From the NCBI GenBank assembly GCA_964605235.1, contig CAZSBB010000030.1, forward strand, positions 1 through 64,000: DNA of 64,000 nt, in the 5' to 3' direction. Every line of letters starts with the position of its first letter. The first letter of the stretch is position 1. This document shows, piece by piece, positions 9,736 to 19,753 of this stretch. A program made the position numbers and the translations under genes. The notes under the pieces were generated by a model. That model was not told where the DNA came from and did no database searches. It worked only from the letters and a program-made list of their open reading frames with translations. This stretch comes from CAZSBB01 sp964605235 (GTDB taxonomy: Bacteria > Planctomycetota > Phycisphaerae > Phycisphaerales > Phycisphaeraceae).

Positions 9736-12700
9736 TCACGGCGTCAGTTGCACCCGGACCTGCCCGGCATTGAGCTGCGCAGCAGTGAAGTTGAGCGTCA
9801 CCCAGCCGGCCGCGGCACGCGGGAGCGGTTGCCAGGTTTCACCATCGACGGTCCACCGACCGGCGTGCGCGGGCAGCTCCACCACGGCGTCGCTGTTGCC
9901 CAGCACCACCAGCGTGCCGTCGGCCTGGCGCTGCAAGCCCACCCAGCACGCCAGCCGCACCGTGTCCCCCGGCCCATATTCCCACAGCAGCAGTTGGTTC
10001 TGCGGTGCGAACGCCGCCGCGTCGATGGCTTCAGCGCTGGTGATCGCCATCTGCCCCAGTGAGCCGGCGGAGGCTTTCCAGAAGCGGTCCTGAGCGGCAT
10101 TGGTGACGGTCCAGTTGTGGTTCTCGCCGTTGGACGGACTGGGCACGACGGGCTGGTCCGCTTCGACGATGCGTTTTTCCTGATCGATTGCTTCGACCCG
10201 GCCCACATAGCGCTGCGCGCCTTCCGTCACAACAATGGTGGTGCGCGCGGGCTGCTCCCCGGCGGCAATGCTTCGCGTGGTGTAGGTGACCATGCGCTGG
10301 CTCGAGCCGATCTCCAGTGTCTGCGGCCCACCGAGCGCGGGCCAGTCGGCATCGAGCGTGAAGCTGCGGCCGGGGTAGTCCACCGCCGCGATTTCGCCGC
10401 GGTACTCGCGCTGGGGCAGGGTCAGCCGCACGCTGGGTGTGTCGAGCAACGTGCCGCCGGCGAGTTGGGCGGTGCGCAGGCCTTGCTCATCGCGGCTGAC
10501 GAAGGCGTACTCGCCGGCAAACCGGCTGCGGGCGCGGGGGACCTGGCGTGTCTGCTCCGGTCGGCCGTCCGCCAGCACCAGATCGTGTTGACCAAAACGC
10601 GTGTCGATCGCCAGCGCCACCGCCTGCTGGGCGTCGGCTTCATTGTGGAGGATCGGCAGACGGTCGACCTGTTCGATGAACGGCTCGCCGGCGTAGGGTT
10701 CGACCACCGCGGCAAACACGCTGCCTTCGCGGCTGGCGGGTTTGATGACGCTGATGCAGGTCATCTGGCTTTCGATGTTGGCTTGTGTGGTCGCGGCCGC
10801 GGCGCGCTCGACGGCTAAGCCCTGCGTGTCGGTCAGATGCAGACGCAGGAACTTGCGCGGCGACTGGGGATCGAAATCCTTGCCCAGCATCCGCTGTTCG
10901 CTCCCGGCCGGGGCGCTGCCGTCGGCGGTGCGCAGTTGCCGCCAGGTCGCCACCAGCGTGGCGGGCGCATTGGCGCGGTAAGCGGTGTCGGGCGCGGCGG
11001 TGAACTTGCCGAACATGATGTCCGCGGGTTTGGCGGGGGTCTGGCTGGTGGCGTTCCATTCGAACTGGTCATCGACCATGGCGTGAAAGTTGTAGCGGTG
11101 CACGCCGTTGGCGCGGCCGCGGTTGATGTCGATGACATAACTGCTGGCGGTGCGCGCCACGGGCGGGAGTCCGCGTCCGGGCAGTTGCTGGGTCAGGGGC
11201 AGGGGTTGGCTGCCTTCACCTTCATCGACATCGATCAGTGCGAGCTGGCGCTGGGTCAGCCGGCCGTACCACTCAGGGGCATACGCCTGCGCCAGCAGGT
11301 AAGGCGCGCCGGGGAGATCGCTGAGCGTGCGCACCCAGGCGGGGCGTTGGTTGTTTTCATCGCCATAGGTGACGACGTTGTGGACGCAGGCGTAGCCGCT
11401 GGCGGGTTTGGTGTAACCGGGACGTTGGCCCAGGTCCACCACCAGTGGCAGGCCGTGGGCAGCAATCTGCAGATCGAGGCTGTCATCGTGGGCGTGGCCG
11501 ATGCCGCGTCCGGTGCGCAGGAACGCGCCGCGCCGGAAGCGGTAGTCGTCATGCTGGCGTCCACCTTCGAGCACACCCGCCCAGTTGGCGACATACCGGC
11601 TGGGTTGGTCGAGCCAGGGCAAACGCCGCACGGCCGCGGCGGCCTGCTCGATGGCGCGCCATTGCTCGGGGTGGTAGCTGCTGGGTTTCGCCAGCACGCG
11701 CAAGGCGGCGGCATACGGCGGCTCGCCGGTCCAGCGCCAGCCGCGGTCGTACAGGTCCACCGTATTGGGCAGCAGCGAGCCCACCGCCTTGTCCGGGCCG
11801 GTGACGTCGCCGACGCGCAGGTGCTGCGTGCCGGCGTAATGCACCAGCGTGGGCCAGCGCGTGGCCGCGAGCACTTTCGGGTAGCGGCGGTCATCGACCA
11901 GGCTGTAGCGCGGATTGCCGTTGGCTTTGAGATAACCCTCCAGGCCGGACGCCACGCGCGAAGCGTTTTCGCCGGTGGCGTAGAACGTGGAGCCGACGAA
12001 TTCCGGCCCGCCGCGTTCGTGGCCGGTGACCAGCAGATCGCCGATGCTCGCCGGGGGCAGGGGATAGACAAAGGTGCGCGCGAACTGCCATTGCATCCAG
12101 GGATCGGTGAACTGCGCATCGCCCAGCACCGCCGCCACCCGCGCGAGGTCCACCGGGCCGGTGTGGTAGTGGTAGCGCATGATCTTCTTGGCGGTGTGCT
12201 GCACCAGGTAACTGTCGAAGAACGCGATCACATCCCCCGGCGACTTGATCCACGGAATGAACCGGCCCAGCGAATCCGCCAGGAACTGGTTGTCCTTGAT
12301 CACGTCGAACAGCCGATCGTAGTTTTCCGTCAGGTCGGGATAGAGCGTGTACCAACTGATGAAGAAGCCCACGGTTTCCCGGCGTTGGGTGCGGTACTGG
12401 CGACCCCACGGCCCATTCCAGTGGATGACCGCGCCCAGCTCGTTGGCGCAGTCCAGGCCGGGGTAGTCGTAGACGAAGCGCGCCAGCGCCACCAGCGCGT
12501 CATGCAGCGCCGGCTGATATTTTGCTTCCCCAGCCGCCAGCCACTCGCTGCCGCGCAGGCCGACGTTCTGATACAGCCGGCTGCGGGAATCCAGCGCGAT
12601 GCCCAGCGGACAGTAGAACCAGCCGGTCTCCGGGTTGTCGGCATCGGGTTGCGACAAGCCCAGACCGTCGTCCGGGAAAGGGAACGGCGCCGGCAGGGGT

Positions 12701-13977
12701 TTGCCCGCGGCAAAGTCGGCGGCGGTGTATTCCAGGTTCAACTGGTTGTTGCGCAGGAACACGCGCAGGTCGTCGTTGTTGTGCTTTTCGATCCAGCTCT
12801 TCATGGTCAGCGGGTCCACCCATTTCCCGTGCTGCTGCTCAATCTGCTCGACGGTCTGTCCTGACTGGCCGGGGCGCGCGCGGGCGCTTAAGCCGCCCTG
12901 GCTGCCGGGGCGCAGAAAAAATGTCCATTGACGGTTGAGCAGGGCGAGGCCGTCCCAGATCGCCTGGTCGCGCGCCAAACGGGCGGCGCGCTGGCCGGAG
13001 TCCGCCTGGATGCCCTGGAGATAGTTGGTGTACAGCGCCAGTTGCTCCGGCGTCGCCGGCTCGTTGCTGCGCTGCTTGATCGGGCGCACCTCGATGCCCG
13101 TCAGCGCGTCGTCGAGGCTGACTTCGCGCACCAGCAGGTCCACCTGGCTGGCGTCCTCGATGGCGAGCTTCGCATGGTAGGCACGCGGCTCGGCGGCGTG
13201 GAAGTAGAACTCGATGATGCTGTAGAACTGATCGATGTAGCCGATGCGGTTGCGGTAGACGCTCACCTGGTCGGCAGCGCGATCGTTGACCGTGCAGCGC
13301 ACGAAGAGGTCGCGCCGGTAGGGTTGGAACTGCTCCGTCGGCACGGCCGCGATGACCCGCAGGCAATACATGCCGCGCGGCAGGCGGCCCAGGTCGGCGT
13401 CGAAGATCGTGTCGCCCCGCTGCAGGTGCAGCACCTCCACCGCGGGCTCGGTGTACTGCGTGCGTGTGGGCGGGTTGAAGCGGGGCACAATCCACAAGGG
13501 GGCGGCAAAGCTCGAAGCACGGTTGGCGGTCGCCCCCGGCAACTGGGGAGCGATCCACCGCCGCACCTGGCTTTGCCGATCGAACATGCTGCGGATCGGC
13601 AGATACTTGAACATGTACGCGCGGTAGTGCTCGACGCTGCCCTCGGTCAGTTGCCGCTGGGGGGGGCCAAAGCCATTGAGTCCCGCAGCGGGAATCGCCC
13701 CGGGATACCCCGGCTTCTCGCCATGCCAGGTGGGATATGCGGGGAGCACCATCCCCGCCAGCGGACCACCGACCTCCCATTGAATGGGGGAGTTTTCGGA
13801 AACTTGCCCGCCCGCAGCTGTCGCCAATACCAACCCCGCCCAAACGCTCAAAAGTCCCGCCAGGGCCTGGCGTCGGTGTGGCGTCGGTGAATAAGCCCAG
13901 TGTGCAGAGGAAGCTGTGCAACGTTCGGCCGCGCGCGTTGGAACTGCAGCACCACGACGAAAGCTGGGAAACGACAT
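9736..13977 (-). CDS. Giant secreted heparinase II/III-like protein
   Basis: The product is 1413 residues. The ATG has AGGGGAG six bases upstream. The N-terminus is a long basic region followed by a hydrophobic ALAGLLSVWAGLVLATAAGGQ, suggesting an exported protein. The middle is rich in Trp and Tyr and looks alpha-helical, as in the (alpha/alpha) toroid of heparinase II/III lyases. The clearest family mark is GHAHDDSLDLQIAAHGLPL (His828, His830), followed by VVDLGQRPGY, the start of the heparinase II/III-like C-terminal beta domain. Such lyases cleave uronic-acid-containing polysaccharides outside the cytoplasm. Several hundred C-terminal residues go beyond a normal lyase and look like beta-sandwiches. 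The substrate is unknown. An AT-rich stretch directly upstream may hold its promoter. It stands alone, convergent with the PhyH gene. Confidence 0.72.
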   Translation of the reverse strand: MSFPSFRRGAAVPTRAAERCTASSAHWAYSPTPHRRQALAGLLSVWAGLVLATAAGGQVSENSPIQWEVGGPLAGMVLPAYPTWHGEKPGYPGAIPAAGLNGFGPPQRQLTEGSVEHYRAYMFKYLPIRSMFDRQSQVRRWIAPQLPGATANRASSFAAPLWIVPRFNPPTRTQYTEPAVEVLHLQRGDTIFDADLGRLPRGMYCLRVIAAVPTEQFQPYRRDLFVRCTVNDRAADQVSVYRNRIGYIDQFYSIIEFYFHAAEPRAYHAKLAIEDASQVDLLVREVSLDDALTGIEVRPIKQRSNEPATPEQLALYTNYLQGIQADSGQRAARLARDQAIWDGLALLNRQWTFFLRPGSQGGLSARARPGQSGQTVEQIEQQHGKWVDPLTMKSWIEKHNNDDLRVFLRNNQLNLEYTAADFAAGKPLPAPFPFPDDGLGLSQPDADNPETGWFYCPLGIALDSRSRLYQNVGLRGSEWLAAGEAKYQPALHDALVALARFVYDYPGLDCANELGAVIHWNGPWGRQYRTQRRETVGFFISWYTLYPDLTENYDRLFDVIKDNQFLADSLGRFIPWIKSPGDVIAFFDSYLVQHTAKKIMRYHYHTGPVDLARVAAVLGDAQFTDPWMQWQFARTFVYPLPPASIGDLLVTGHERGGPEFVGSTFYATGENASRVASGLEGYLKANGNPRYSLVDDRRYPKVLAATRWPTLVHYAGTQHLRVGDVTGPDKAVGSLLPNTVDLYDRGWRWTGEPPYAAALRVLAKPSSYHPEQWRAIEQAAAAVRRLPWLDQPSRYVANWAGVLEGGRQHDDYRFRRGAFLRTGRGIGHAHDDSLDLQIAAHGLPLVVDLGQRPGYTKPASGYACVHNVVTYGDENNQRPAWVRTLSDLPGAPYLLAQAYAPEWYGRLTQRQLALIDVDEGEGSQPLPLTQQLPGRGLPPVARTASSYVIDINRGRANGVHRYNFHAMVDDQFEWNATSQTPAKPADIMFGKFTAAPDTAYRANAPATLVATWRQLRTADGSAPAGSEQRMLGKDFDPQSPRKFLRLHLTDTQGLAVERAAAATTQANIESQMTCISVIKPASREGSVFAAVVEPYAGEPFIEQVDRLPILHNEADAQQAVALAIDTRFGQHDLVLADGRPEQTRQVPRARSRFAGEYAFVSRDEQGLRTAQLAGGTLLDTPSVRLTLPQREYRGEIAAVDYPGRSFTLDADWPALGGPQTLEIGSSQRMVTYTTRSIAAGEQPARTTIVVTEGAQRYVGRVEAIDQEKRIVEADQPVVPSPSNGENHNWTVTNAAQDRFWKASAGSLGQMAITSAEAIDAAAFAPQNQLLLWEYGPGDTVRLACWVGLQRQADGTLVVLGNSDAVVELPAHAGRWTVDGETWQPLPRAAAGWVTLNFTAAQLNAGQVRVQLTP

Positions 13978-13992
13978 GGTTTCTCCCCTGTT

Positions 13993-14035
13993 TGGAGAAT
14001 TAAGTTTAACTAACTAAATTTTATCGCCGTCTTCA
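13993..14035 (-). promoter_or_regulatory. AT-rich presumed promoter/operator of the heparinase-like gene
   Basis: On the - strand the 40 bases before the ribosome binding site contain ATAAAATTTAGTTAG and then TTAAACTTAATTCTCC, an AT island in GC-rich DNA. It includes the direct repeat TTAGTTAG and a TAAACT-like -10. A promoter is likely, but the exact boxes are inference. The gap 13978-14284 holds this site and the G-rich array at 14064-14176. Confidence 0.4.
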
Positions 14036-14063
14036 GGTGGATACAAGGGGTTATTCCCAAGCC

Positions 14064-14176
14064 TGGGGGTAGCGGAGGTGGGGACAAGCCCGGGGGTATC
14101 CGGGGGCAGCCGGGGGAAACCGGGTGGCATCCGGGGGGCATCCGGGGGGCAACGGAGGGGCAACCGGGAGGGGGGC
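14064..14176. repeat. G-rich short repeat array (G-quadruplex prone)
   Basis: About 110 bases are made of imperfect 10-12 base units of the form CCGGGGGCATC or CCGGGGGTATC, with at least ten runs of three or more G on the + strand. The array lies between the divergent heparinase-like and chemoreceptor genes. It could fold into G-quadruplexes, or be an eroded remnant of the R4-type G-tract repeats at 52558 and 58697. Confidence 0.7.
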
Positions 14177-14284
14177 GATCATTCGAGTATCAGGACTCAT
14201 AACCCCAGTGGACCTGGTCTGTGGTCGATGAGTCTGGACAGGTTCTGATGCTGCGTCTACATGCACTCCCGCCGGAGGTCATTC

Positions 14285-16195
14285 ATGCGCTTGAGCATTG
14301 CTGGTCGATTGACACTGGGCCTGGTGGTGGCTCTGGGTTCGCTGGGCGTCATGTCGGGTGCGGTGTGGTGGAGCGTGCATCAGGTGGATGAGCTGCGCGT
14401 TGAGGCGGCAGCGGAGCGGGAATACGCCGACGTCGCGCGGGCCTGCGCCCTTGACCAACTGGACTGGATGCGCGCGCTGCAGCAGGCCCTGCTCGCCAAC
14501 GTGACGACGATTCCTGTGGCGCTGGACCCCAGCCAGGGCCAGTTGGGTCAGTGGCTCGGCAGTGCGGAGGTGGCGGCCCTGCGCCAGCACGATCCGCAAC
14601 TGGAACAGACTTTCGCGCAGATCACTGTCGAACACCACAAGCTGCATCAACTGGCGGGTGACGTCAGCCACAACTGGCAAGCCCGGCATGAACTGCTGAT
14701 GGAAACCGTGCAGGCGATGCGCCAGACTCAGCAGGTGTGGAACCAGAGCCTGGCGCTGGCGGTGCTGCGCGAGGAGCGCGAGCCGAGCCTGCAACTGGAT
14801 CCCACCCGCACCAGCTTCGGGTACTTCGTCGCCAGCGCGCAAAGCCGGCAGTGGGCCGCTGCGTTGCCCGCTTATGCCCAGGCGATGGAGAAGGCCTCCG
14901 CGGCTCATGCCGCGCTGTTCGCCGGCGGGCGCGATGTGGTGGAACTACTCGTCGCCGGGCGCGGGCGCGAAGCCCGGGCGGTATACATCGAGCATCTGGT
15001 GCCGCGCACCACGAAGTTCAACGCTGCCTTGGACGAAGCCTTGGGGGCCGAGCAGAACATCCTGCAGGCGCAGGAACAGGCGCGCGTCAAGTTGCGCGAG
15101 CAGATCAGTCCACAGTTGGAGACGGTCCGCGCGTTGCTCACCGCCCTGCACCAGCGTTTGCAGGAACGGGAGCAGGAGGCCGGGCGCCAGGTCGAAGCCC
15201 GGCTGGCCGCGCTGCAGCGTCTGGACCTGGTGCTGCTGCTGCTGGGCGGCTTCACCATCGCCCTGGTCACCCTGAGCGTCAGCCGCGGCATCGTGCGCAG
15301 CGTGCGCCATCTGCTGGCGACCTTTACTCAGCTATCCGAAGGCAATCTCACCGCCCGCTGTCCGGAGCTGGGTCGTCATGAACTGGGCGCTGTGGGCCAT
15401 GGTGTCAATGACCTGGCGCAGAATCTGCAGGAAACGCTCCAGCAGGTGCAGGAGGCCTCCAGCCAGGTGCACGCCGCCGCCGGGGAAATTGCCGCCGGCG
15501 CCCAGCGCCTCGCGGAAGGCGCGTCCAATCAGGCCAGCTCCGTCGAGGAAATCACCGCCTCGCTCGAGGAACTGTCCGCCATGTCCGGGCGCACCGCCCA
15601 AAGCGTCGGCCAGGCCCGGCAGACCTCAGCCACTTCCACCGCCGCCGCCGAGCAGGGCAATGCCGCCATGACGCAGATGGTGCAGGCGATCTCCCGCATC
15701 AAGAGCACCAGCGACGAAACCGCCACCATCATCAAAACCATCGACGAGATCGCTTTCCAGACCAATCTGCTGGCGCTCAACGCCGCCGTGGAAGCCGCCC
15801 GCGCCGGGGACGCCGGCAAGGGCTTCGCCGTGGTCGCCCAGGAAGTCCGCAACCTCGCCCAGCGCAGCGCCGAGGCCGCCAAAAGCACCGCCCGCCTCAT
15901 TCAACAAGGAGTTCGCAGCGCTGCCGACGGCGTGCAGCTCAACGAACGCGTCAACCAGGTCCTGACGGAAATCAACCAGTCCACCGGGCAGGTCAGCACC
16001 ATCATCAATGAGATTGCCGCCGTCGCCACCGAGCAGAGCGAAGGCCTGACTCAGATCACCGCCGCCATCGGCGCCATCGACCAGACCATTCAGGGCAATG
16101 CCGCCCACAGCGAGCAATCCGCCGCCGCCGCCGAGGAAATGAATCGGCAGGTCGAAGCGCTCAACGAACTGGTCGGACGGTTTCAGTTGCGCTGA
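14285..16195 (+). CDS. Methyl-accepting chemotaxis protein, orphan
   Basis: The product is 636 residues. The ATG is preceded by GGAGGT with five-base spacing, which decides the start. The order is TM1 (about residues 9-31), a periplasmic helical domain of about 280 residues, TM2 (around 315-338, LVLLLLGGFTIALVTLSV), HAMP, and a long coiled signalling domain. The conserved hairpin tip is DEIAFQTNLLALNAAVEAA, then RAGDAGKGFAVVAQEVRNL. The sensor domain resembles the chemoreceptor zinc-binding (CZB) pattern: D-LDW near its start, DPSQGQLGQWL, then a VEHHKLHQLAG helix. The expected cysteine before LG-WL is Gly or Gln here, so zinc binding may be lost. There is no CheB/CheR-tethering pentapeptide at the C-terminus. 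No che gene is nearby, so it must signal to a cluster elsewhere. Confidence 0.93.
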   Translation: MRLSIAGRLTLGLVVALGSLGVMSGAVWWSVHQVDELRVEAAAEREYADVARACALDQLDWMRALQQALLANVTTIPVALDPSQGQLGQWLGSAEVAALRQHDPQLEQTFAQITVEHHKLHQLAGDVSHNWQARHELLMETVQAMRQTQQVWNQSLALAVLREEREPSLQLDPTRTSFGYFVASAQSRQWAAALPAYAQAMEKASAAHAALFAGGRDVVELLVAGRGREARAVYIEHLVPRTTKFNAALDEALGAEQNILQAQEQARVKLREQISPQLETVRALLTALHQRLQEREQEAGRQVEARLAALQRLDLVLLLLGGFTIALVTLSVSRGIVRSVRHLLATFTQLSEGNLTARCPELGRHELGAVGHGVNDLAQNLQETLQQVQEASSQVHAAAGEIAAGAQRLAEGASNQASSVEEITASLEELSAMSGRTAQSVGQARQTSATSTAAAEQGNAAMTQMVQAISRIKSTSDETATIIKTIDEIAFQTNLLALNAAVEAARAGDAGKGFAVVAQEVRNLAQRSAEAAKSTARLIQQGVRSAADGVQLNERVNQVLTEINQSTGQVSTIINEIAAVATEQSEGLTQITAAIGAIDQTIQGNAAHSEQSAAAAEEMNRQVEALNELVGRFQLR

Positions 16196-16246
16196 GACAC
16201 GCGGGCGGGGTCATGTCATGGCGCTGGTGCAGCGCATGCTGCCGAA

Positions 16247-19200
16247 TTACTGCGGCACTTCCACCGCCAGCGCTTCCGGCGTCGGCTCAAACCAGCGTGC
16301 CGGGTCCAGCGCCAGGATCAGGCGATCGGTTTTGTTGGGCAGGTTCTGATACACGCCGCGCGTGTCCACCCACAACCCGTCGGCAGGCACCGCCGCTTCC
16401 ATCGGCTCCTTGCCGTCGGTGCTCGCCAGCAGTTCCCGCAGGTCCGCCGACAGCAGCGAACCGGGTGACGCATGGGGCTTGAGGCTCACCGGGCCGCCGG
16501 GTTGGTTGCCGCGCTTGGTGAAGAAGCGCGTGGCGGTCGCCTGACTCCAGTAGCCCATCACGTACACCTCCTGCGGCAGATCCGTCAGCGGCGCCATGAT
16601 GTGATCGCGCGGCACATCGCGCCCGCCCAGGAAGATCACGTAATCCCCCGTCTGCCCGTCGGCGGGAACGGTGTACGCCGCGCCGGGACCCGGGGGCGCC
16701 ATTTCATGCAGCACGACCTGGCCATCGGGCGCCAGCACATCCAGCGGAATGCCCGGCTCGCGAATCACGCCCTTGACCTCAATGGTGAACGGCCCGTCGG
16801 TCGCCTGCCGCACTATGCAGCGCGTGCGATTGCGGTCGATGTTGGACCCGCCGATGGGCAGCACCTGCTGTCCGACGACTTTGCCCAGCTTCCCGCCGGA
16901 GGGATTCTGCTGTTCGCTGGTAACTGCCGCCATGACCCGCGGCAGGTACAGCAAGTCATCCGGCACCGCGCACAGCGCCATGCGGTCGCGTGCTTCCAGC
17001 GTCAGCGCCGTTCGGGTGAGCAGGCCCAGATTGCTCAGCACCAGCGCGTCGGTCGCCCAGCCCTGGCCGGGGTCCTGCAGACTCGCCAGCGCGAAAATGC
17101 CCGCCGGCGAGTGGCCCAGGAACGAATTGTGCAGGTTGCTTTTGGCGTCCTGGCGGCGCGCTGCCACGGCTTCCAGCAACTGCTGCCGGGCGTGCGGATC
17201 GCCCGAGAAATACAGCAGATTCTGCAAGGGCAGCCCCCACACGCGCTGGTCCTGGTAAAACCGTTCGACGCATGGCCCGATGTACGCCAGCAGGCGCGGG
17301 TCGTAGGTCAGTTGGTACAGGTCGATCAGTTCGCCCAGCGCGTTGTTGTTGTCCCGGCCCACACCTAACCGCATGGGCAGGTTCTTGTTGCTGCGATCAT
17401 CCAACAACGAGTGCTGCCACTGCGTGACGAGGATTTCGCGCACGCGCAGATCGCCGGTGAGGTAGTGCCAGAGCAGGTGGCCGTTGTACGTGGTCAGATG
17501 GCCCAGCAGGGCGTGGTCGCCGCCCCAGGCGACAAAGCCATTGGTGTGCCGGGTGGAGCCCAGCACGCGCACCTGGCGCGACCAGAACTCCTGATGCGGA
17601 TAGCGCTCGTCGGCGTGATGGATCAGCGCCAGATCGGTGACTTGTCGCCCGGTGCTGACCCCCAGGTCGTAGTAGTCGGGATCACCGCTGCGGGCGTAGT
17701 ACAGCCAGGGCATGTAGGGTTCGTAGTGATGCCCCGCCGAGTACAGGCGGTAGGGGTTCCAGTGGCTGTGGTCGTCGTAGCCGTTGTGATGCCAGAGGCG
17801 GTACAGGAACATGCCGAACTCTTCGGTGTAATCCTGTATCGCGGTGTAAGCGCGAATGGTCCGCCGGGCGACGTCCTCCAGCGGCCCGAAATTCTCCGGG
17901 TCATACGGATGCACCGGCCCCAGCGCGCCGGAACTGGCGAGCCAGTCGGGATGCGCCAGCGCATGCGGCTGCTGCTGAAAACGCGCAGCGAGCTGTCGCG
18001 CGGTCGTCACGCTCTGGGCTGGAGAAAAGGTCAGCAGGATATCGCTGGTGATCGCGGCGCCCATGGCGCTGGCGTGCACGCCGCCCATCGCGGTGCCGCC
18101 GGCGTGGTAGATGCCGGTGGACGGATCATCCGCCAGCTTCATCACCGTAAACAGCGATTCCCAGGGAAACTTCAGGTCCAGCTCCGAGCCCTGATGCGCG
18201 AACCAGAGCTGGTGGTACCGCGCCGGCGCGTAGGGGTCGATGCTCGGATCAGTGCGTCCATGCGCCGGCCAGACATGCAGCCGCAGTTCCCCGGGCAGGG
18301 CTTCAATTTCCTTGGGAAAACGCTGCCACAGCTCGCGCAGCGAAACCCCCAGCGTGCCGGCGGGCGTGGTGACGTACGCATTGCCCGCCGATTTTTCCCC
18401 TTCATGGAGCACCTGTCCCGCGCCGGTTTCCACCGCGAAGCGATGATGCCGATGCTGAATCAACCGCACGCCCTGGGCCGGCACCGCCGCGGCAATCGGC
18501 TCGCCGTCGAGTACGTCAAAAGTCGCTTGCTGAGCACCCGGGGTCGGCAGCGCCAAGCCCATATCGCGCAGCCGGACGGTGTAGCTGTCGTAGGTGATGA
18601 TCCAGGTGTGCAGCACGCGCACGCTGGGCAACCCGCGATACGCTTCGATCCGGGTGACGAAGCGACACAGCCGCTCGGTCGGCAGCGTGTAGCTCTGCTG
18701 CTCGCCGGTCGTGCCTTCCTTCACATACCAGCCGGCGGCGCGCACCACCACCCGCAGCGGGCCTTGCTCCTCAATCGTCAGCTCCGTCTGGCGGTCCTCC
18801 GCAGCGCGGTACACCGCGCCTTCGTGATCGACGAGGTAAGGCCCAAACGTCTTGCCGCTGGTCAGCAGGGTTTGGCCGGCGGGGTCGACGACTTCATCAA
18901 TGAGATTGAAGCCCTGGCGATGTACGGTGAACGCGATGGCGCCGGTGTCGATGCGCAGCCCGTTGGGAACTTCGCGCACCGTCAGCGGCGCAGCCACGGG
19001 TGTAGCTGAGATTTGGTCGCCGAATTCCAGGAAGTAGGGCGTCTGCTGGCGGTCGGGCCACCACGCCGGCGCAGCGGAGCTTTGCAGGTCCACGCCCAAC
19101 CAGCGGATGCTGGCGTTTTCGTGGTAATCCCACTTGCCGCGCACGCAGAGCTGGGCGGGAACCGGTTGCCCGGCGGCATCCACCACGCGCACTTTGCTGA

Positions 19201-19753
19201 TGTCAGCCAACGCGCCTTTGGGAAACGGCACGCCAAACGTCAGCGGCGCGGCAAAGCCGGCGTCATCGGCCTGGATGCCCGTGGGTACGATCAGCGGCAC
19301 GCGCCCGGAGGTCGCCACTTGGGGGCCAGCCCGCAGCGTAAACTTGCCTTGCTTGCGCTCAACGGATTTTTCGCCGTCGAACAGCTCCGCCTGCACGGCA
19401 TATTCGCCGGGGGTGAGTGAAGCCAGCTCGAAATCAATCACCGCCATGCCGTCCGCTAGCGCCGCGGTGCCCTGGTGAATCGGCTTCTCCGCATGGGTGA
19501 TTGACCAGCGCGCCGTCAGTGTTGCCGGCGTCTGGCCGCGCCCCGCCTGCACCGCCAGCACCACGCGCCCGCCCAGATCCTGCGGCACATACACCGCGCG
19601 TTCCACGGCCAGCGTGAAACTCGCGCTCGGTTCCACCTGTTCCCAGGCGACGGACTGGACTTGGACTTGTGCGAAGCTGGTTGCGGCCAGCATGCCCAGC
19701 AGCCAGAGCACTGCCGCGCGGCGAAAGGTTACGGTTGAAGCGCTTGCCACCAC
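16247..19753 (-). CDS. Secreted PcRGLX/YetA-like protein (putative rhamnogalacturonan exolyase family)
   Basis: The product is about 1168 residues. The GTG at 19753 is chosen because GGAGG lies seven bases upstream. It overlaps the end of the preceding gene by 25 bases, which suggests translational coupling. The signal peptide is FRRAAVLWLLGMLAATSFA. After a beta-sandwich of about 130 residues comes a VPLIVPTG, FGVPFPKGALADISKVRV and QLCVRGKWDYHENASIRWLG sequence, as in the N-terminal RIFT-barrel domain of PcRGLX/YetA-like proteins. A long alpha-helical barrel region follows (YRLWHHNGYDDHSHWNPYR, then GGDHALLGHL). The family includes a fungal exo-lyase acting on rhamnogalacturonan; bacterial members are mostly untested. 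The last 220 residues form a separate domain that resembles the whole protein encoded just upstream (19729-20514). Confidence 0.68.
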   Translation of the reverse strand: MVASASTVTFRRAAVLWLLGMLAATSFAQVQVQSVAWEQVEPSASFTLAVERAVYVPQDLGGRVVLAVQAGRGQTPATLTARWSITHAEKPIHQGTAALADGMAVIDFELASLTPGEYAVQAELFDGEKSVERKQGKFTLRAGPQVATSGRVPLIVPTGIQADDAGFAAPLTFGVPFPKGALADISKVRVVDAAGQPVPAQLCVRGKWDYHENASIRWLGVDLQSSAAPAWWPDRQQTPYFLEFGDQISATPVAAPLTVREVPNGLRIDTGAIAFTVHRQGFNLIDEVVDPAGQTLLTSGKTFGPYLVDHEGAVYRAAEDRQTELTIEEQGPLRVVVRAAGWYVKEGTTGEQQSYTLPTERLCRFVTRIEAYRGLPSVRVLHTWIITYDSYTVRLRDMGLALPTPGAQQATFDVLDGEPIAAAVPAQGVRLIQHRHHRFAVETGAGQVLHEGEKSAGNAYVTTPAGTLGVSLRELWQRFPKEIEALPGELRLHVWPAHGRTDPSIDPYAPARYHQLWFAHQGSELDLKFPWESLFTVMKLADDPSTGIYHAGGTAMGGVHASAMGAAITSDILLTFSPAQSVTTARQLAARFQQQPHALAHPDWLASSGALGPVHPYDPENFGPLEDVARRTIRAYTAIQDYTEEFGMFLYRLWHHNGYDDHSHWNPYRLYSAGHHYEPYMPWLYYARSGDPDYYDLGVSTGRQVTDLALIHHADERYPHQEFWSRQVRVLGSTRHTNGFVAWGGDHALLGHLTTYNGHLLWHYLTGDLRVREILVTQWQHSLLDDRSNKNLPMRLGVGRDNNNALGELIDLYQLTYDPRLLAYIGPCVERFYQDQRVWGLPLQNLLYFSGDPHARQQLLEAVAARRQDAKSNLHNSFLGHSPAGIFALASLQDPGQGWATDALVLSNLGLLTRTALTLEARDRMALCAVPDDLLYLPRVMAAVTSEQQNPSGGKLGKVVGQQVLPIGGSNIDRNRTRCIVRQATDGPFTIEVKGVIREPGIPLDVLAPDGQVVLHEMAPPGPGAAYTVPADGQTGDYVIFLGGRDVPRDHIMAPLTDLPQEVYVMGYWSQATATRFFTKRGNQPGGPVSLKPHASPGSLLSADLRELLASTDGKEPMEAAVPADGLWVDTRGVYQNLPNKTDRLILALDPARWFEPTPEALAVEVPQ

